In this document: piece by piece, positions 1-8,248 of the stretch
How the letters are laid out: each line of letters begins with the position of its first letter
Position numbering within the stretch: the first letter of the stretch is position 1
DNA from: a virus
DNA: 64,000 nt
Reading direction: 5' to 3' (one strand)
Virus record (IMG/VR): IMGVR_UViG_3300031787_000039
Span: 1 to 64,000 of that record
Position numbers and translations under genes: made by a program
Notes under the pieces: generated by a model
The model's database searches: none
Told to the model about the DNA's origin: nothing
Seen by the model: only the letters and a program-made list of their open reading frames with translations

Positions 1-71
1 TGACCAAAGAACATTGGTTGTTTCTTTGTATCAACCTCGTTGGAGTTGAAAACTGTCATGGAATCAACCAT
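1..71 (-). CDS. nrdB: Ribonucleotide reductase beta subunit NrdB (N-terminus only, cut by window edge)
   Basis: Only the first 23 or so codons are in the window; the rest lies beyond base 1. The product would be the class Ia radical-generating small subunit that pairs with NrdA just upstream. The reading frame contains VFNSNEVDTKKQPMFFG, which I recognise as the usual cyanophage NrdB N-terminus. Two in-frame ATGs are possible, at 71 and at 59. I chose 71 because a GGAGGG ribosome site lies 7 bases upstream of it; the ATG at 59 is too far from that site. The gap to the nrdA stop is short (72-93), so the two genes are probably co-transcribed. Confidence 0.85.
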   Translation of the reverse strand, partial: MVDSMTVFNSNEVDTKKQPMFFG

Positions 72-93
72 TGGTTTTCCCTCCAACCCTGTC

Positions 94-2391
94 TTAAATC
101 TTACAAGACTCACAATCTTCCTCCTCGGCGTTTTCTAGTTGAGAGATTAAATCATTTAGAGATTGAGTAGTTTCTTCAACCTCATCATTCTTACTGTCGT
201 AAGTGTTTTGATAATAACTGGTTTTCCAACCGTACTTATATGTAGTCAGAAGGTCTTGTGCCCATACCGAAATGGGGATCTCATTGTTAGGATATTGAGT
301 TGGATTATAAGACCAGTTGCCGCTGATTGCTTGGTCGAAGAACTTTTGCATCACAGCAACAACATTAATATAACCACGATTGGACTCCATATCCCAAAGA
401 AGCGTATAAGCATTTTTAAGAGATTGATATTGGGGGACAATCTGCTTAAGGACTCCTTTCTTTGACTTCTTAACGGACAGGAATGCACGGGGAGGTTCGA
501 TTCCATTTGTTGCGTTTGACACAACGGAACTGCTCTCTGAAGGCATTTGTGCGGACAATGTTGAGTTCCGTACTCCGTATTGCTTAACCTGTGTTCTAAG
601 ACCTTCCCAATCATATTTTAACTCGTTGGGGACGATTTCGTCAACGTCCTTCTTGTATGTATCAATGGGAAGAATTCCATTACCATACTTGGTTCGATGT
701 GAATATTCACAAGCACCTTTCTCTTTAGCAAGGTTTACAGTTGCCTGAATGAGGTAGTATTGGAATGCCTCAGTGAGGTCGTGAACCGCGTTCCAGGCAC
801 CCTGAGAGTCGTATGAGTGCCCGTGCTTGGCGAGATAGTGTGCTAAACCAATATAACCAATTCCAAGGGAGCGACGTGCCTTTGTAGCGATCTCTGCTGC
901 CTTGACTGGGTATCCTTGAAAATCAATGAGTTCATCAAGACCCCTAACAGCAAGATCACAGAGAACTTCAAGATCCTCAAGATCCCTAATTTTTCCAATG
1001 TTAACAGCAGAAAGAATGCAAAGAGCAATTTCGCCATCAGTATCATCAATATGTTGAAGTGGTTTAGTAGGCAGAGTGATCTCCTGACACAGATTGCTCA
1101 TCTCAACTTTATCCATAAAGGAGGAGTGAGAGTTGCAGTGGTCGATATTCATAATGTAGAGGCGACCAGTTTCAGCACGCTCTTTCAGAATATCCAAAAA
1201 GAGTTCTTGAGCTCCGATAGTCTTTCTTGGAATAGACTTATCTGATTCATAAACATTGTATAACTCATCAAATCCATCAGTACCAAAAGCATCATACAGA
1301 CCAGGAACGTCGTGTGGAGAGAAGAGTGAGATGTTTTCGTTTTTGATGAAACGCTCATAGAACAACTTGGAAATTTGAATGGAATAATCTAGTTTACGGA
1401 CACGATTATCTTCACTTCCTTTATTATTCTTCAGAACAATGATATCTTCTATTTCTTGGTGCCAGATCGGGAAGTGGACAGTCGCTGATCCACCTCTGAT
1501 GCCATTTTGAGTGCAGCATCGGACAGTCGCTTCAAACTTTTTGAGGAAAGGGATAACGCCTGTGTGCTGAACTTCTCCGCCTCTGATTTTAGCGTTGATG
1601 CCCCTGATGCGACCTGCGTTGATACCGATGCCCGCCCTTTGTGCAACATATCGGCCAATAGCCATATCGCTAGTAAAGATACTATCGAGGGTGTCATCAG
1701 CATCAATAAGGACACAGCTAGCATATTGTCTAAGTGGTGTCCGCACTCCCGCCATGATGGGGGTTGGGATGTTGATTTTGTGTTTGGAGATTGCGTCATA
1801 ATACCTCTTAACGTAATCCAAACGAGTCTCTTTTGGATATTTAGAGAAGATAGTTGCCGCAATCAAAAGGTACATAAATTGTGGCGTTTCGTAAAGTGCC
1901 CCAGTGCTTCTATCCTGCACGAGGTACTTATCAACGACCTGACGTAGACCTGCATAAGTGAACAGATAGTCACGCTGATGATCAATAAACGACTGAAGTT
2001 TATCAAAATCTTCTTCAGTGTAAAGATTGAGAATTTCTTCATCATATACACCCTTTTCAACGCAACGTTCTACATGTTGTTTCAGGTTCGGAATTTCGTG
2101 CATACGTCCATACAACTGCTTGCGAGTAGCAAACAGGAGCAGACGAGCAGCAACAAATTGATAGTTGGGATGCTCCAGGTCAATCAGGTCAGAAGCAGAA
2201 CGGATCAGAATCTCCTGAATTTCTGCAGTGGTAATGCCATCGTAAAATTGAATACCAGACTGCATTTCAACTTGCGATGCAGATACATTTGCTAGATCTT
2301 TACACGCTTCTTCCACCATAACGTGGAGTTTATTTAAGTCAAGAGGTTCAGTCTTACCGTTTCTCTTGACAACTTTAGTTCCATTGCTCAT
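94..2391 (-). CDS. nrdA: Ribonucleoside-diphosphate reductase alpha subunit NrdA
   Basis: This is the class Ia large subunit, which reduces ribonucleoside diphosphates to deoxy forms for phage DNA synthesis. It has 765 residues, close to T4 NrdA (754). An N-terminal ATP-cone spans about residues 5-95. The catalytic set is visible: Cys226 (RQYASCVL), the N433-L434-C435-Q436-E437 loop carrying the thiyl-radical cysteine, and Cys458. The C-terminus ends CESCKI, giving the Cys760/Cys763 relay pair that exchanges disulfides with thioredoxin or glutaredoxin. Its start overlaps the stop of gene 61 by 4 bases (ATGA), so translation is probably coupled. nrdB follows directly. Confidence 0.97.
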   Translation of the reverse strand: MSNGTKVVKRNGKTEPLDLNKLHVMVEEACKDLANVSASQVEMQSGIQFYDGITTAEIQEILIRSASDLIDLEHPNYQFVAARLLLFATRKQLYGRMHEIPNLKQHVERCVEKGVYDEEILNLYTEEDFDKLQSFIDHQRDYLFTYAGLRQVVDKYLVQDRSTGALYETPQFMYLLIAATIFSKYPKETRLDYVKRYYDAISKHKINIPTPIMAGVRTPLRQYASCVLIDADDTLDSIFTSDMAIGRYVAQRAGIGINAGRIRGINAKIRGGEVQHTGVIPFLKKFEATVRCCTQNGIRGGSATVHFPIWHQEIEDIIVLKNNKGSEDNRVRKLDYSIQISKLFYERFIKNENISLFSPHDVPGLYDAFGTDGFDELYNVYESDKSIPRKTIGAQELFLDILKERAETGRLYIMNIDHCNSHSSFMDKVEMSNLCQEITLPTKPLQHIDDTDGEIALCILSAVNIGKIRDLEDLEVLCDLAVRGLDELIDFQGYPVKAAEIATKARRSLGIGYIGLAHYLAKHGHSYDSQGAWNAVHDLTEAFQYYLIQATVNLAKEKGACEYSHRTKYGNGILPIDTYKKDVDEIVPNELKYDWEGLRTQVKQYGVRNSTLSAQMPSESSSVVSNATNGIEPPRAFLSVKKSKKGVLKQIVPQYQSLKNAYTLLWDMESNRGYINVVAVMQKFFDQAISGNWSYNPTQYPNNEIPISVWAQDLLTTYKYGWKTSYYQNTYDSKNDEVEETTQSLNDLISQLENAEEEDCESCKI

Positions 2392-3359
2392 ATTTTCTTC
2401 CAGTTGTTAAACTTAATTTTTGCTTCTAAACCTGAGTAGGTATTTGATTCTATCACATCCATAACATTAAGTCCAGAGAGGACCATATCATTGATGTCCT
2501 TGTCTACGATTCCGCTTGGCCAGATGACGACGCTTTCGCCTCTTGATATGCATTTGCTAATGCGATTGACGATTTCTCGATTGCGGGGCTCATTATCATA
2601 AACAAAAACAATACTACTTCCTTCAAGACAACGAACATCACCATCACTACCACACAGAGCCACACTATTGTTGACGAAAGTGCTGTCGAAGGGTCCTTCA
2701 ACCACGTAGACTGGTAGTTTCTCATCGATTGTATTAAGTCCATAAATTTTCGGTGCCTCCTCGTCAAGCATCACAGTGATATATTTAACAGAGTTAGGAA
2801 CTAGACTTCTTCCCTGAAAACCAATAAGATCATTGTCTTTACCATACATTGGTATAATAATACGACATTCATCACCACCTATGGTGTCGAATGTTTGTTT
2901 TTGGGAATTAGTCCACTCTTTGAATTTGTTAGCGAAGTAAAACTTTTCTGGGTTGAGTTTTCTTTTCTCCAAGTATTCTCTAGCAGTAGGAACTTCCGAT
3001 GCCTTAGGAAGATCTAATCTCTTTTTGAAAGTTGGTTTACTAAACTCCAGTTTTGGTGCTTCTACAACAAATCCCTTACCAGTATGACCATCCCTAAACT
3101 TCTCAAGCGTATATTGCTTATGAAGCGTAGGGTCCAGTTCCTTAAGGAAGTTATTAAAAGACAGACTAGCACCACAATTATGACATTTAAAGTTGGTGTT
3201 ATTCTTCACAGGATACAAATATCCCCTCGCCTTATTTTTATTACGTGAGGAGTCCCCACAGATAGGACATCGGAAGTTGTATAGATCCGACTTTACCCTC
3301 TTAAATTTTTGAAGGCGTGACGAAACGAGTCCAATATACTTGGAGTCAACCAAATCCAT
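2388..3359 (-). CDS. 61: DNA primase, T4 gp61-like
   Basis: It makes RNA primers for lagging-strand synthesis together with the gp41 helicase. The 323-residue protein (T4: 342) starts with a zinc ribbon with Cys31, Cys34, Cys59 and Cys62 (CPICGDSS and CHNCGAS). A TOPRIM-type core follows, with the motif VYVVEGPFDSTF near residue 215 and an acidic DNEPR segment. The ATG start is followed by MDLVDSKYIG. It shares an ATGA overlap with nrdA downstream. Assignment rests on the zinc ribbon plus TOPRIM layout and on the replication-gene context. Confidence 0.93.
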   Translation of the reverse strand: MDLVDSKYIGLVSSRLQKFKRVKSDLYNFRCPICGDSSRNKNKARGYLYPVKNNTNFKCHNCGASLSFNNFLKELDPTLHKQYTLEKFRDGHTGKGFVVEAPKLEFSKPTFKKRLDLPKASEVPTAREYLEKRKLNPEKFYFANKFKEWTNSQKQTFDTIGGDECRIIIPMYGKDNDLIGFQGRSLVPNSVKYITVMLDEEAPKIYGLNTIDEKLPVYVVEGPFDSTFVNNSVALCGSDGDVRCLEGSSIVFVYDNEPRNREIVNRISKCISRGESVVIWPSGIVDKDINDMVLSGLNVMDVIESNTYSGLEAKIKFNNWKKI

Positions 3360-3369
3360 TATGCGAATG

Positions 3370-3783
3370 CTATTTCTGCTGCTCTATTCTAACCCCTGCT
3401 TGAGCAGCAGTCAATAGTCTTGGAACAAATGCGTTTACAGTGCTTATGGCGATAACAGAAACAGCCAAAACACCACCAACCTGCCATCTAAATTTAGATA
3501 AACCTTTTATCTCTACTTGTATTCTATCAATTCTTTCGTGAATAATCTTATGATCTCTATCACTTGCTTGTTTAACTTCATCAATCATCTTGATGAGTAG
3601 ATCGTCTGTCTTTATACTTTGCTCTATTCTTTCGTCATGCTTAGCAAGAATTGCTGCGATGCGTGAATTCCCTTCGGAAATCTTATCGACTGCCGACTCC
3701 AGTTTTGATAACATTTCGCGGGACAAGTCTTCATAGATATCGAGTTTAGATTCAAGAACCGCAACTTTAGCTTGACTGAACAT
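3370..3783 (-). CDS. Predicted membrane-anchored coiled-coil protein, unknown function
   Basis: The 137-residue product has a long charged helical region, about residues 5-95, with heptad-like spacing (coiled coil). One hydrophobic segment follows at about 98-115 (VGGVLAVSVIAISTVNAF), then a short tail. This suggests a bitopic membrane protein with a long cytoplasmic stalk. I do not recognise a family with a known role. A spanin or holin accessory is possible, but there is no lipobox or other support. Its first 17 bases overlap the 3' end of the next gene upstream. Confidence 0.75.
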   Translation of the reverse strand: MFSQAKVAVLESKLDIYEDLSREMLSKLESAVDKISEGNSRIAAILAKHDERIEQSIKTDDLLIKMIDEVKQASDRDHKIIHERIDRIQVEIKGLSKFRWQVGGVLAVSVIAISTVNAFVPRLLTAAQAGVRIEQQK

Positions 3784-3979
3784 TTTTCTTCTTTTTCTTT
3801 CTACTTGCTTTTACAAGACCTCTGAAAAAGATATTCCACCCTCTTTCTTTTTTACGTCTCAAGTCTACAGGAGGATCATCTCCTGCTTCAACAGTACCTG
3901 CAATACCACCAGCACCAACTGTCATTTCTTCGTCAAGTTTATACTGACGAACAATATCAATAACTCTGTCGATATTCAT
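3767..3979 (-). CDS. Hypothetical small basic protein (70 aa)
   Basis: It starts MNIDRVIDIVRQYKL, an amphipathic helix. A glycine-rich linker (VGAGGIAG) and a proline-containing stretch (DDPPVDLRRKKERGWN) follow, and the tail is a Lys/Arg run. This shape resembles small cyanophage proteins I have seen next to head genes, but I cannot assign a function. It overlaps both neighbours (ATGA with the gene upstream, 17 bases with the one downstream), which supports it as a real translated gene. Confidence 0.65.
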   Translation of the reverse strand: MNIDRVIDIVRQYKLDEEMTVGAGGIAGTVEAGDDPPVDLRRKKERGWNIFFRGLVKASRKKKKKNVQSS

Positions 3980-4347
3980 AGTGCATTTAATTGTTCTAAA
4001 CAGTTTACATCAGACTCAATATCATCAACTACGGTCTTTGGATATTCTGGAATTCTTTTTAAGAATATCAGAAAACTTTTAATAGATGGCCAAAGTTCCT
4101 CTTCTAAGTTATAGAATAAAAGAGGAACTGCCGCATCATTAAAGACATTAAACAGTATTATAAGGTGGTTTAATATAAGATGAACTTTAAGTTCACCTGT
4201 ATTCTTATATTTTTTTAATAAACGTTTTACATATCTAATCCGTTTCAGATCAGATTCAAAGTCATCCTTTGTAACTGCCTGCGGATTATCGTAGAATTTT
4301 ATAGCAAAGAGCAAATAGTTGCTCTCATTCAATTCATCAAATCTCAT
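3976..4347 (-). CDS. Conserved cyanophage hypothetical protein (123 aa)
   Basis: The product is rich in helices with a hydrophobic centre (LKVHLILNHLIILFNVF), but that segment is interrupted by polar residues and looks like a buried helix rather than a membrane span. The C-terminal half (EELWPSIKSFLIFLKRIPEYPK) is also helical. I recognise the general sequence as one seen in other T4-like cyanophages without a known role. The ATG at 4347 is 6 bases downstream of the structural gene's stop. It ends in an ATGA overlap with the next gene. Confidence 0.75.
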   Translation of the reverse strand: MRFDELNESNYLLFAIKFYDNPQAVTKDDFESDLKRIRYVKRLLKKYKNTGELKVHLILNHLIILFNVFNDAAVPLLFYNLEEELWPSIKSFLIFLKRIPEYPKTVVDDIESDVNCLEQLNAL

Positions 4348-4353
4348 ACTTTA

Positions 4354-5121
4354 TCAGGTATCTGGATATTGTGCGTCATCGGCAGCATCAGTTGTAGTTA
4401 GAATTCCACCAGCAACTAATACTTCACTCTTAACTCTTAGATTTCCGTGAGTATCAATATAAGTCATGATTCCAACCCAACCACTGTGAGCAACAGCGTA
4501 TTTAGTAGTTGCGGCAACACCAACTTCAACACGATCTACACCGAATACATCTCTAAAATATCCATCAGTTTTTCTTCTGAAGGAAATTGTATCTCCAGTA
4601 TTAATACCGACAGAAATAGTAGATGCTAAACTTACTGTGGTTTCTCCAATTGTTGAAATAACAATATTATTTCCATTATTTACAATTGCATCACCAACAA
4701 TAACATCCTTAGTTCCAACAACAACAGGGATAATATTAGTTCCAACTCCAGCATTAGTTGTAGCAGTTCCAGTTACCCCAAGATTTTGGAACGTAGCAGC
4801 AGAATCATTTCTATTATTAAAGCTACTATCACCTAAAGTATAAATTGGTTGTTCGTTAACATTATATGCTACTGCAGGAATTGTAGTAATTCCAGAAATA
4901 AAGTTAGCAGTGCCTGCAATCGAAATCGTAGTTGAAGTAAATCCAGTGATAACTGCCTGACCGTAAGTTCCACCAGTTCCAACAGTTATTACATCACCTG
5001 TCTTAATTCCTGCGGTTGTAAAGGTTACAACGCCAGTAGTACCGGTTACGGTATTGGTTCCAAGGTTGACGGCAATAGTCCCGTCTGAGTAAACCGAATC
5101 TTTATTGCCCCAAAGAGCCAT
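4354..5121 (-). CDS. Virion structural protein (MALWGNKDS-type)
   Basis: The 255-residue product is rich in Thr, Gly, Val and Asn with short beta-strand patterns, as in phage tail or decoration proteins. The start MALWGNKDSVYSDGT is a recurrent N-terminus among cyanophage structural proteins. No enzymatic motif is visible. A perfect TATAAATA late promoter motif lies about 31 bases upstream of the ATG and directly follows a terminator, so the gene should be transcribed late as the head of its own unit. The exact location in the virion is not evident. Confidence 0.8.
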   Translation of the reverse strand: MALWGNKDSVYSDGTIAVNLGTNTVTGTTGVVTFTTAGIKTGDVITVGTGGTYGQAVITGFTSTTISIAGTANFISGITTIPAVAYNVNEQPIYTLGDSSFNNRNDSAATFQNLGVTGTATTNAGVGTNIIPVVVGTKDVIVGDAIVNNGNNIVISTIGETTVSLASTISVGINTGDTISFRRKTDGYFRDVFGVDRVEVGVAATTKYAVAHSGWVGIMTYIDTHGNLRVKSEVLVAGGILTTTDAADDAQYPDT

Positions 5122-5151
5122 GTTTCCTTACCTATAAAATTCTTATATTGA

Positions 5152-5159
5152 TATTTATA
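5152..5159 (-). promoter_or_regulatory. T4-type late promoter (TATAAATA)
   Basis: The minus strand reads TATAAATA, the exact T4 late consensus. It begins at the end of the T-tract of the preceding terminator and lies about 31 bases upstream of the ATG at 5121. Confidence 0.8.
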
Positions 5160-5191
5160 AAAAAAGGAGACCTTTACTTCTTGGTCTCCTT
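5156..5191 (-). terminator. Factor-independent terminator
   Basis: A 9-bp perfect stem (minus strand AAGGAGACC with GGTCTCCTT) has a 10-base loop and is followed by a T run. The stop codon of the 54-aa gene lies in the loop, so the last codons of that gene form part of the stem. The T run merges with the next late promoter. Confidence 0.85.
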
Positions 5192-5338
5192 GCGTAAAAC
5201 TATTTTTAAAAAGTGAGTAATAAGGTCGAGCAACCCATTCTCCTCAAATCTTTTTGTTTTTGCTAACCACTCGGAAGCAGTTAGTAGTAGACCTAAAGCA
5301 ATGGTTACTCCCCAGTTAGTTAGAAAGCAGGTAATCAT
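5174..5338 (-). CDS. Small predicted membrane protein (54 aa)
   Basis: The frame encodes MITCFLTNWGVTIALG..., with one hydrophobic segment at about residues 5-25 (TNWGVTIALGLLLTASEWLA), then an amphipathic helix and a Lys-rich tail ending ETKK. It could be a small inner-membrane protein such as a holin-like or host-modifying peptide; no motif decides this. Its ATG overlaps the TGA of the 59-aa gene (ATGA, 5335-5338), which supports it as real. The terminator begins inside its last codons. Confidence 0.65.
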   Translation of the reverse strand: MITCFLTNWGVTIALGLLLTASEWLAKTKRFEENGLLDLITHFLKIVLRKETKK

Positions 5339-5514
5339 CCTTCAGCTTGTGGCTTGAAGAGAAGTTCCTTAACAGTAAGAAGAACCATGTCATCAATACT
5401 GTTGTCGGTGGATTTTACATACTTTTCAAGGAGTTCAATAACAAGATTCTTAACTGCTGGATGTGAAGCAAGTTGAAGCACGATTGGTTTTACAACCGCT
5501 ACGACTGCACCCAT
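5335..5514 (-). CDS. Small helical protein (59 aa), unknown function
   Basis: The frame reads MGAVVAVVKPIVLQLASHPA... and ends KPQAEG. It has a hydrophobic N-terminus (AVVAVVKPIVLQLA) interrupted by Lys-Pro, then amphipathic helices. A good GGAGG ribosome site precedes the ATG. It is coupled to the downstream 54-aa membrane protein by an ATGA overlap, so the two are probably made together. The pair is reminiscent of small lysis-timing or membrane gene pairs, but that is only a guess from size and order. Confidence 0.65.
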   Translation of the reverse strand: MGAVVAVVKPIVLQLASHPAVKNLVIELLEKYVKSTDNSIDDMVLLTVKELLFKPQAEG

Positions 5515-5552
5515 GGTGTCCTCCGTGTGAGAGTATCCTGGGATATTTAGTA

Positions 5553-6989
5553 TCAGACTCCTTTAAGATTGGATTTTGCTTTCAATTCTTTCATCATTGC
5601 ATCATACTTTTTTTGAGCCTCAGGAGAAAGTTCAAGGTTCTCAGTTTTTTTTGGTTCCCCCCTTTCACCCCTACCATATCTACTATCATAACCCTCAGAG
5701 TTCATTTTAGCACTTGAAGAAGTCATAATCTTCATGACTTCTTTTCCATCAGTTGGAGCATCGAGCATAATAGGATTCTTAATTCCCATTGCTCTAAACT
5801 TATTCTTAAGAAGTTCTCTGTAAGTTCTCTTCTCTTTACAATCACATGGATTTTCTCCACAACATTCACACGCTTTACTATTCTCTTCTTTTACATTTTC
5901 AGGAAGACCCTTATGCTTGGTTTTAGCATACTTCTTTGCTTCCTTTTTAGTCATACCCTTTGCTGCAGCCTCAACCTCAGGCGATGCCTCACCTTTCTTC
6001 ATCTCACCCTTTTTGCGTGCATAAACCATACCCATAAAGCGTTGCTGTGCTTTGCTCTTTGCCTTTTCAATAAGGAATGGTCCTTCCATCTCATTACCGG
6101 CACTAATAACTCCACCATTATTTTGTGGATTGGAACCATCATCTGGGAAGACTGTAATTCTCTTGGAATTATCAACCTTAACACCTACATCAATAGCGGC
6201 AGGAACTCTATTCTTACCATCGGTTGAAGTGGTTCCCTCAAACCAAAGATAATCTTCTTTGTTCATTGCTCTGCGGATTGCGTCACGACGATTATAGATG
6301 TAAGAATCCGTATTATCTTTCTTCCCATCATCATTTACATCACCATCTCTCTTGGAAGGATGTACTGGTTTGTCTAAACCACTCTTGTTATTTGGAATAT
6401 CTTTTTTCTTTTTCTTACGCTCACCTTCATATGGTTCACCATACTCAGTCATCTCAACTTTAAGACCCCTACCTCTCAAAGCAGTGATCTTTTCACGAGT
6501 AGCATATCTAACATAAGATTTACCGCTCTTAGGATCAGTAACTCTTATCTTATACTTTCTATCAGTTTCTTCAGCAAGTTGATTCTCATACTCAAGATTA
6601 ATAACTTCCTCTTTCTGCACTCCCTCAACAAATACTCTGTACAGAGCACCAGCAACTGAGTCTACTGCCCAGTCTACACTATCCACAAAATGTGACTCAG
6701 TAACACCAACCTTCTTTCCAAATAGTTTATCCTTAACTGCTTTCCTCTCAGCAGGGTTCAATGAACTATTAGACATGTACTGAGAGAAGGCTTGTTTAAG
6801 ATCGATGTCCTCTCTTCTGGCACGATAACGGATGTCATATACTGCCTGACGAATTCTTTTCTCAGAGTTTTCGGCAGTTGATCCGCCACCTTCTTTCTTC
6901 GCAGAAGGAGCAGCTTTCTTAGCACCATTAGCAGGAGCAGCAGGAGCGTGCTTTCTTGCTGGAAGTTCTTCAGAGATATTGGTTTTCAT
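5553..6989 (-). CDS. Conserved cyanophage protein with DUF3008-like segment, probably virion or head associated
   Basis: The 478-residue protein is highly charged and modular. It has an Ala/Pro/Lys linker at 10-40, a helical domain to about 150, a basic region with a KKKKK run near 195, and a DGDVNDDGKKD acidic loop that resembles a calcium-binding EF-like segment near 218. Residues about 310-375 (KAQQRFMGMVYARKKGE to KKYAKTKHKGLPE) match the small DUF3008 module of phage and bacterial proteins. A cysteine cluster CECCGENPCDC follows near 386, a possible metal site. Late promoter motifs about 30 bases upstream support late expression. The function is unknown; a head-internal or scaffold-associated role is inferred. 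Confidence 0.8.
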   Translation of the reverse strand: MKTNISEELPARKHAPAAPANGAKKAAPSAKKEGGGSTAENSEKRIRQAVYDIRYRARREDIDLKQAFSQYMSNSSLNPAERKAVKDKLFGKKVGVTESHFVDSVDWAVDSVAGALYRVFVEGVQKEEVINLEYENQLAEETDRKYKIRVTDPKSGKSYVRYATREKITALRGRGLKVEMTEYGEPYEGERKKKKKDIPNNKSGLDKPVHPSKRDGDVNDDGKKDNTDSYIYNRRDAIRRAMNKEDYLWFEGTTSTDGKNRVPAAIDVGVKVDNSKRITVFPDDGSNPQNNGGVISAGNEMEGPFLIEKAKSKAQQRFMGMVYARKKGEMKKGEASPEVEAAAKGMTKKEAKKYAKTKHKGLPENVKEENSKACECCGENPCDCKEKRTYRELLKNKFRAMGIKNPIMLDAPTDGKEVMKIMTSSSAKMNSEGYDSRYGRGERGEPKKTENLELSPEAQKKYDAMMKELKAKSNLKGV

Positions 6990-7006
6990 TGGAAGATGTT
7001 ACAGAC

Positions 7007-8248
7007 TTACTTTTTCCTATATTTATTTATGAATTGTAGACCCCAACTAGAACCGGGGACCATTGATTCAACATATCTGCGATGGGAATCAGTTCCAACT
7101 AGACGTTGATCGGCAGGAACTCCACCTTGTTCAGTTCCATTTACAACCGCCTCATTCACATCTTTGATCCAGGACTTGAACATAATATTGTCTTCGGTAA
7201 CACAAATAAGATAGTTAGTTCCACGACGAATAATACGTCCAACAAGTCCAGTGTTTAGATTTTCTACAAGTTCACCAATCTTGAAAATCGTCTTAGCAAC
7301 ATAGTTCTCACGTAAAGTCTGATAATCAAACTTTGGAGCCATCTCCCAGATTCCCCACTCTTCATTAATACCCATAGAGCGGCGAACTGTATTGAAAATT
7401 TCTTTTGCCTTTTCTGGTTTCATATCTCCAGGCATACCAGAGCGAAATGTCTTAAAGTCATTTTCTGCGGCAGCAAGTCTCATTCTTGAGGCAGAAAGAC
7501 CTTCCACACCTTCGGAGTCTGGATCTCTATCTCCAGCGGAAACAACTTCTAGTTTATCGAACTGATATAGTTTACCATTATAACTTCCAGAAAGTTTTTC
7601 AAATTCTTTAACTCTATCAGCACCACCAACTATTCTTACATTAGCATAACCGTCGTTATGTGCTTTCTTAAGAACATCGAAGATGGTTTTAGTTGCCGCA
7701 TCGTTAGCAATATTCTTTTTATGTTGTGGGAACATATCCATCATCACTTTTACTTTAGTATCAGCATCAAGTGGATTCTTCTTTGGATCTTGACTGCGTG
7801 ATGGAACAATAAGATAGTCCCCACCATCACTCTTAGCAGAACCAGCAGCAGTATCCATTAACTGCAAGTGACCAAGATGAGGTGGATTGAAACGACCAAA
7901 AGCAATGGTCAAAGTTCCTTTTGTTTTTTTAACAGGTTCAAACTTTGGACCATCATCCTTCTGCTCCCCACCCTTTTCTGCTTTTGGTTGGGGAGCTTCC
8001 TTCTGCTGCTGTAGTGCAGGATCTACAAAGTTTGGATTGGAATATTTCTTTTCAGTTTCAGTCTGTTCTGGATCTTTTCCGCCAACTTTTTGGCGCTTAT
8101 TATAAAAGACTAGTTTTCCTTTTTCAGTCTTTGCTACAAACTCACCACTGTTGCGATCATACCAACCACCGTGACCATCACCCTTAAGACCCATTCTTGC
8201 TGCTTGTTGTGCAGCAGATTCGGATAAGAACTGGAAGAAATTTTTCAT
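7007..8248 (-). CDS. Nucleotidyltransferase-like protein with predicted capsid-targeting N-terminus
   Basis: From the ATG at 8248 the 413-residue product begins MKNFFQFLSES, which matches the T4 internal-protein capsid-targeting peptide (MKTYQEFIAE-A) position by position. A Pro/Lys/Gln linker (about 70-110) leads to a nucleotidylyltransferase domain. Its substrate motif is GRFNPPHLGH (HxGH at 124-127) and its C-terminal signature GLSASRMR is at 250-257, as in the cytidylyl/NMN adenylyltransferase superfamily. A separate C-terminal domain (about 300-413) has short beta strands (GLVGRIIRRGTNYLICV). I chose the ATG over an upstream GTG because it gives a TGATG overlap with the previous gene and a clean targeting motif. 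The substrate is unknown. Confidence 0.85.
   Translation of the reverse strand: MKNFFQFLSESAAQQAARMGLKGDGHGGWYDRNSGEFVAKTEKGKLVFYNKRQKVGGKDPEQTETEKKYSNPNFVDPALQQQKEAPQPKAEKGGEQKDDGPKFEPVKKTKGTLTIAFGRFNPPHLGHLQLMDTAAGSAKSDGGDYLIVPSRSQDPKKNPLDADTKVKVMMDMFPQHKKNIANDAATKTIFDVLKKAHNDGYANVRIVGGADRVKEFEKLSGSYNGKLYQFDKLEVVSAGDRDPDSEGVEGLSASRMRLAAAENDFKTFRSGMPGDMKPEKAKEIFNTVRRSMGINEEWGIWEMAPKFDYQTLRENYVAKTIFKIGELVENLNTGLVGRIIRRGTNYLICVTEDNIMFKSWIKDVNEAVVNGTEQGGVPADQRLVGTDSHRRYVESMVPGSSWGLQFINKYRKK
7018..7030 (-). promoter_or_regulatory. T4-type late promoter (two overlapping ATAAATA copies)
   Basis: The minus strand contains overlapping ATAAATA motifs about 30-35 bases upstream of the ATG at 6989, inside the last codons of the upstream gene. 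Confidence 0.7.

Noticed and set aside
94-2391. Intein or intron in nrdA, a common site in phages
   Set aside because: The 765-residue frame is continuous, with all catalytic cysteines in normal positions.
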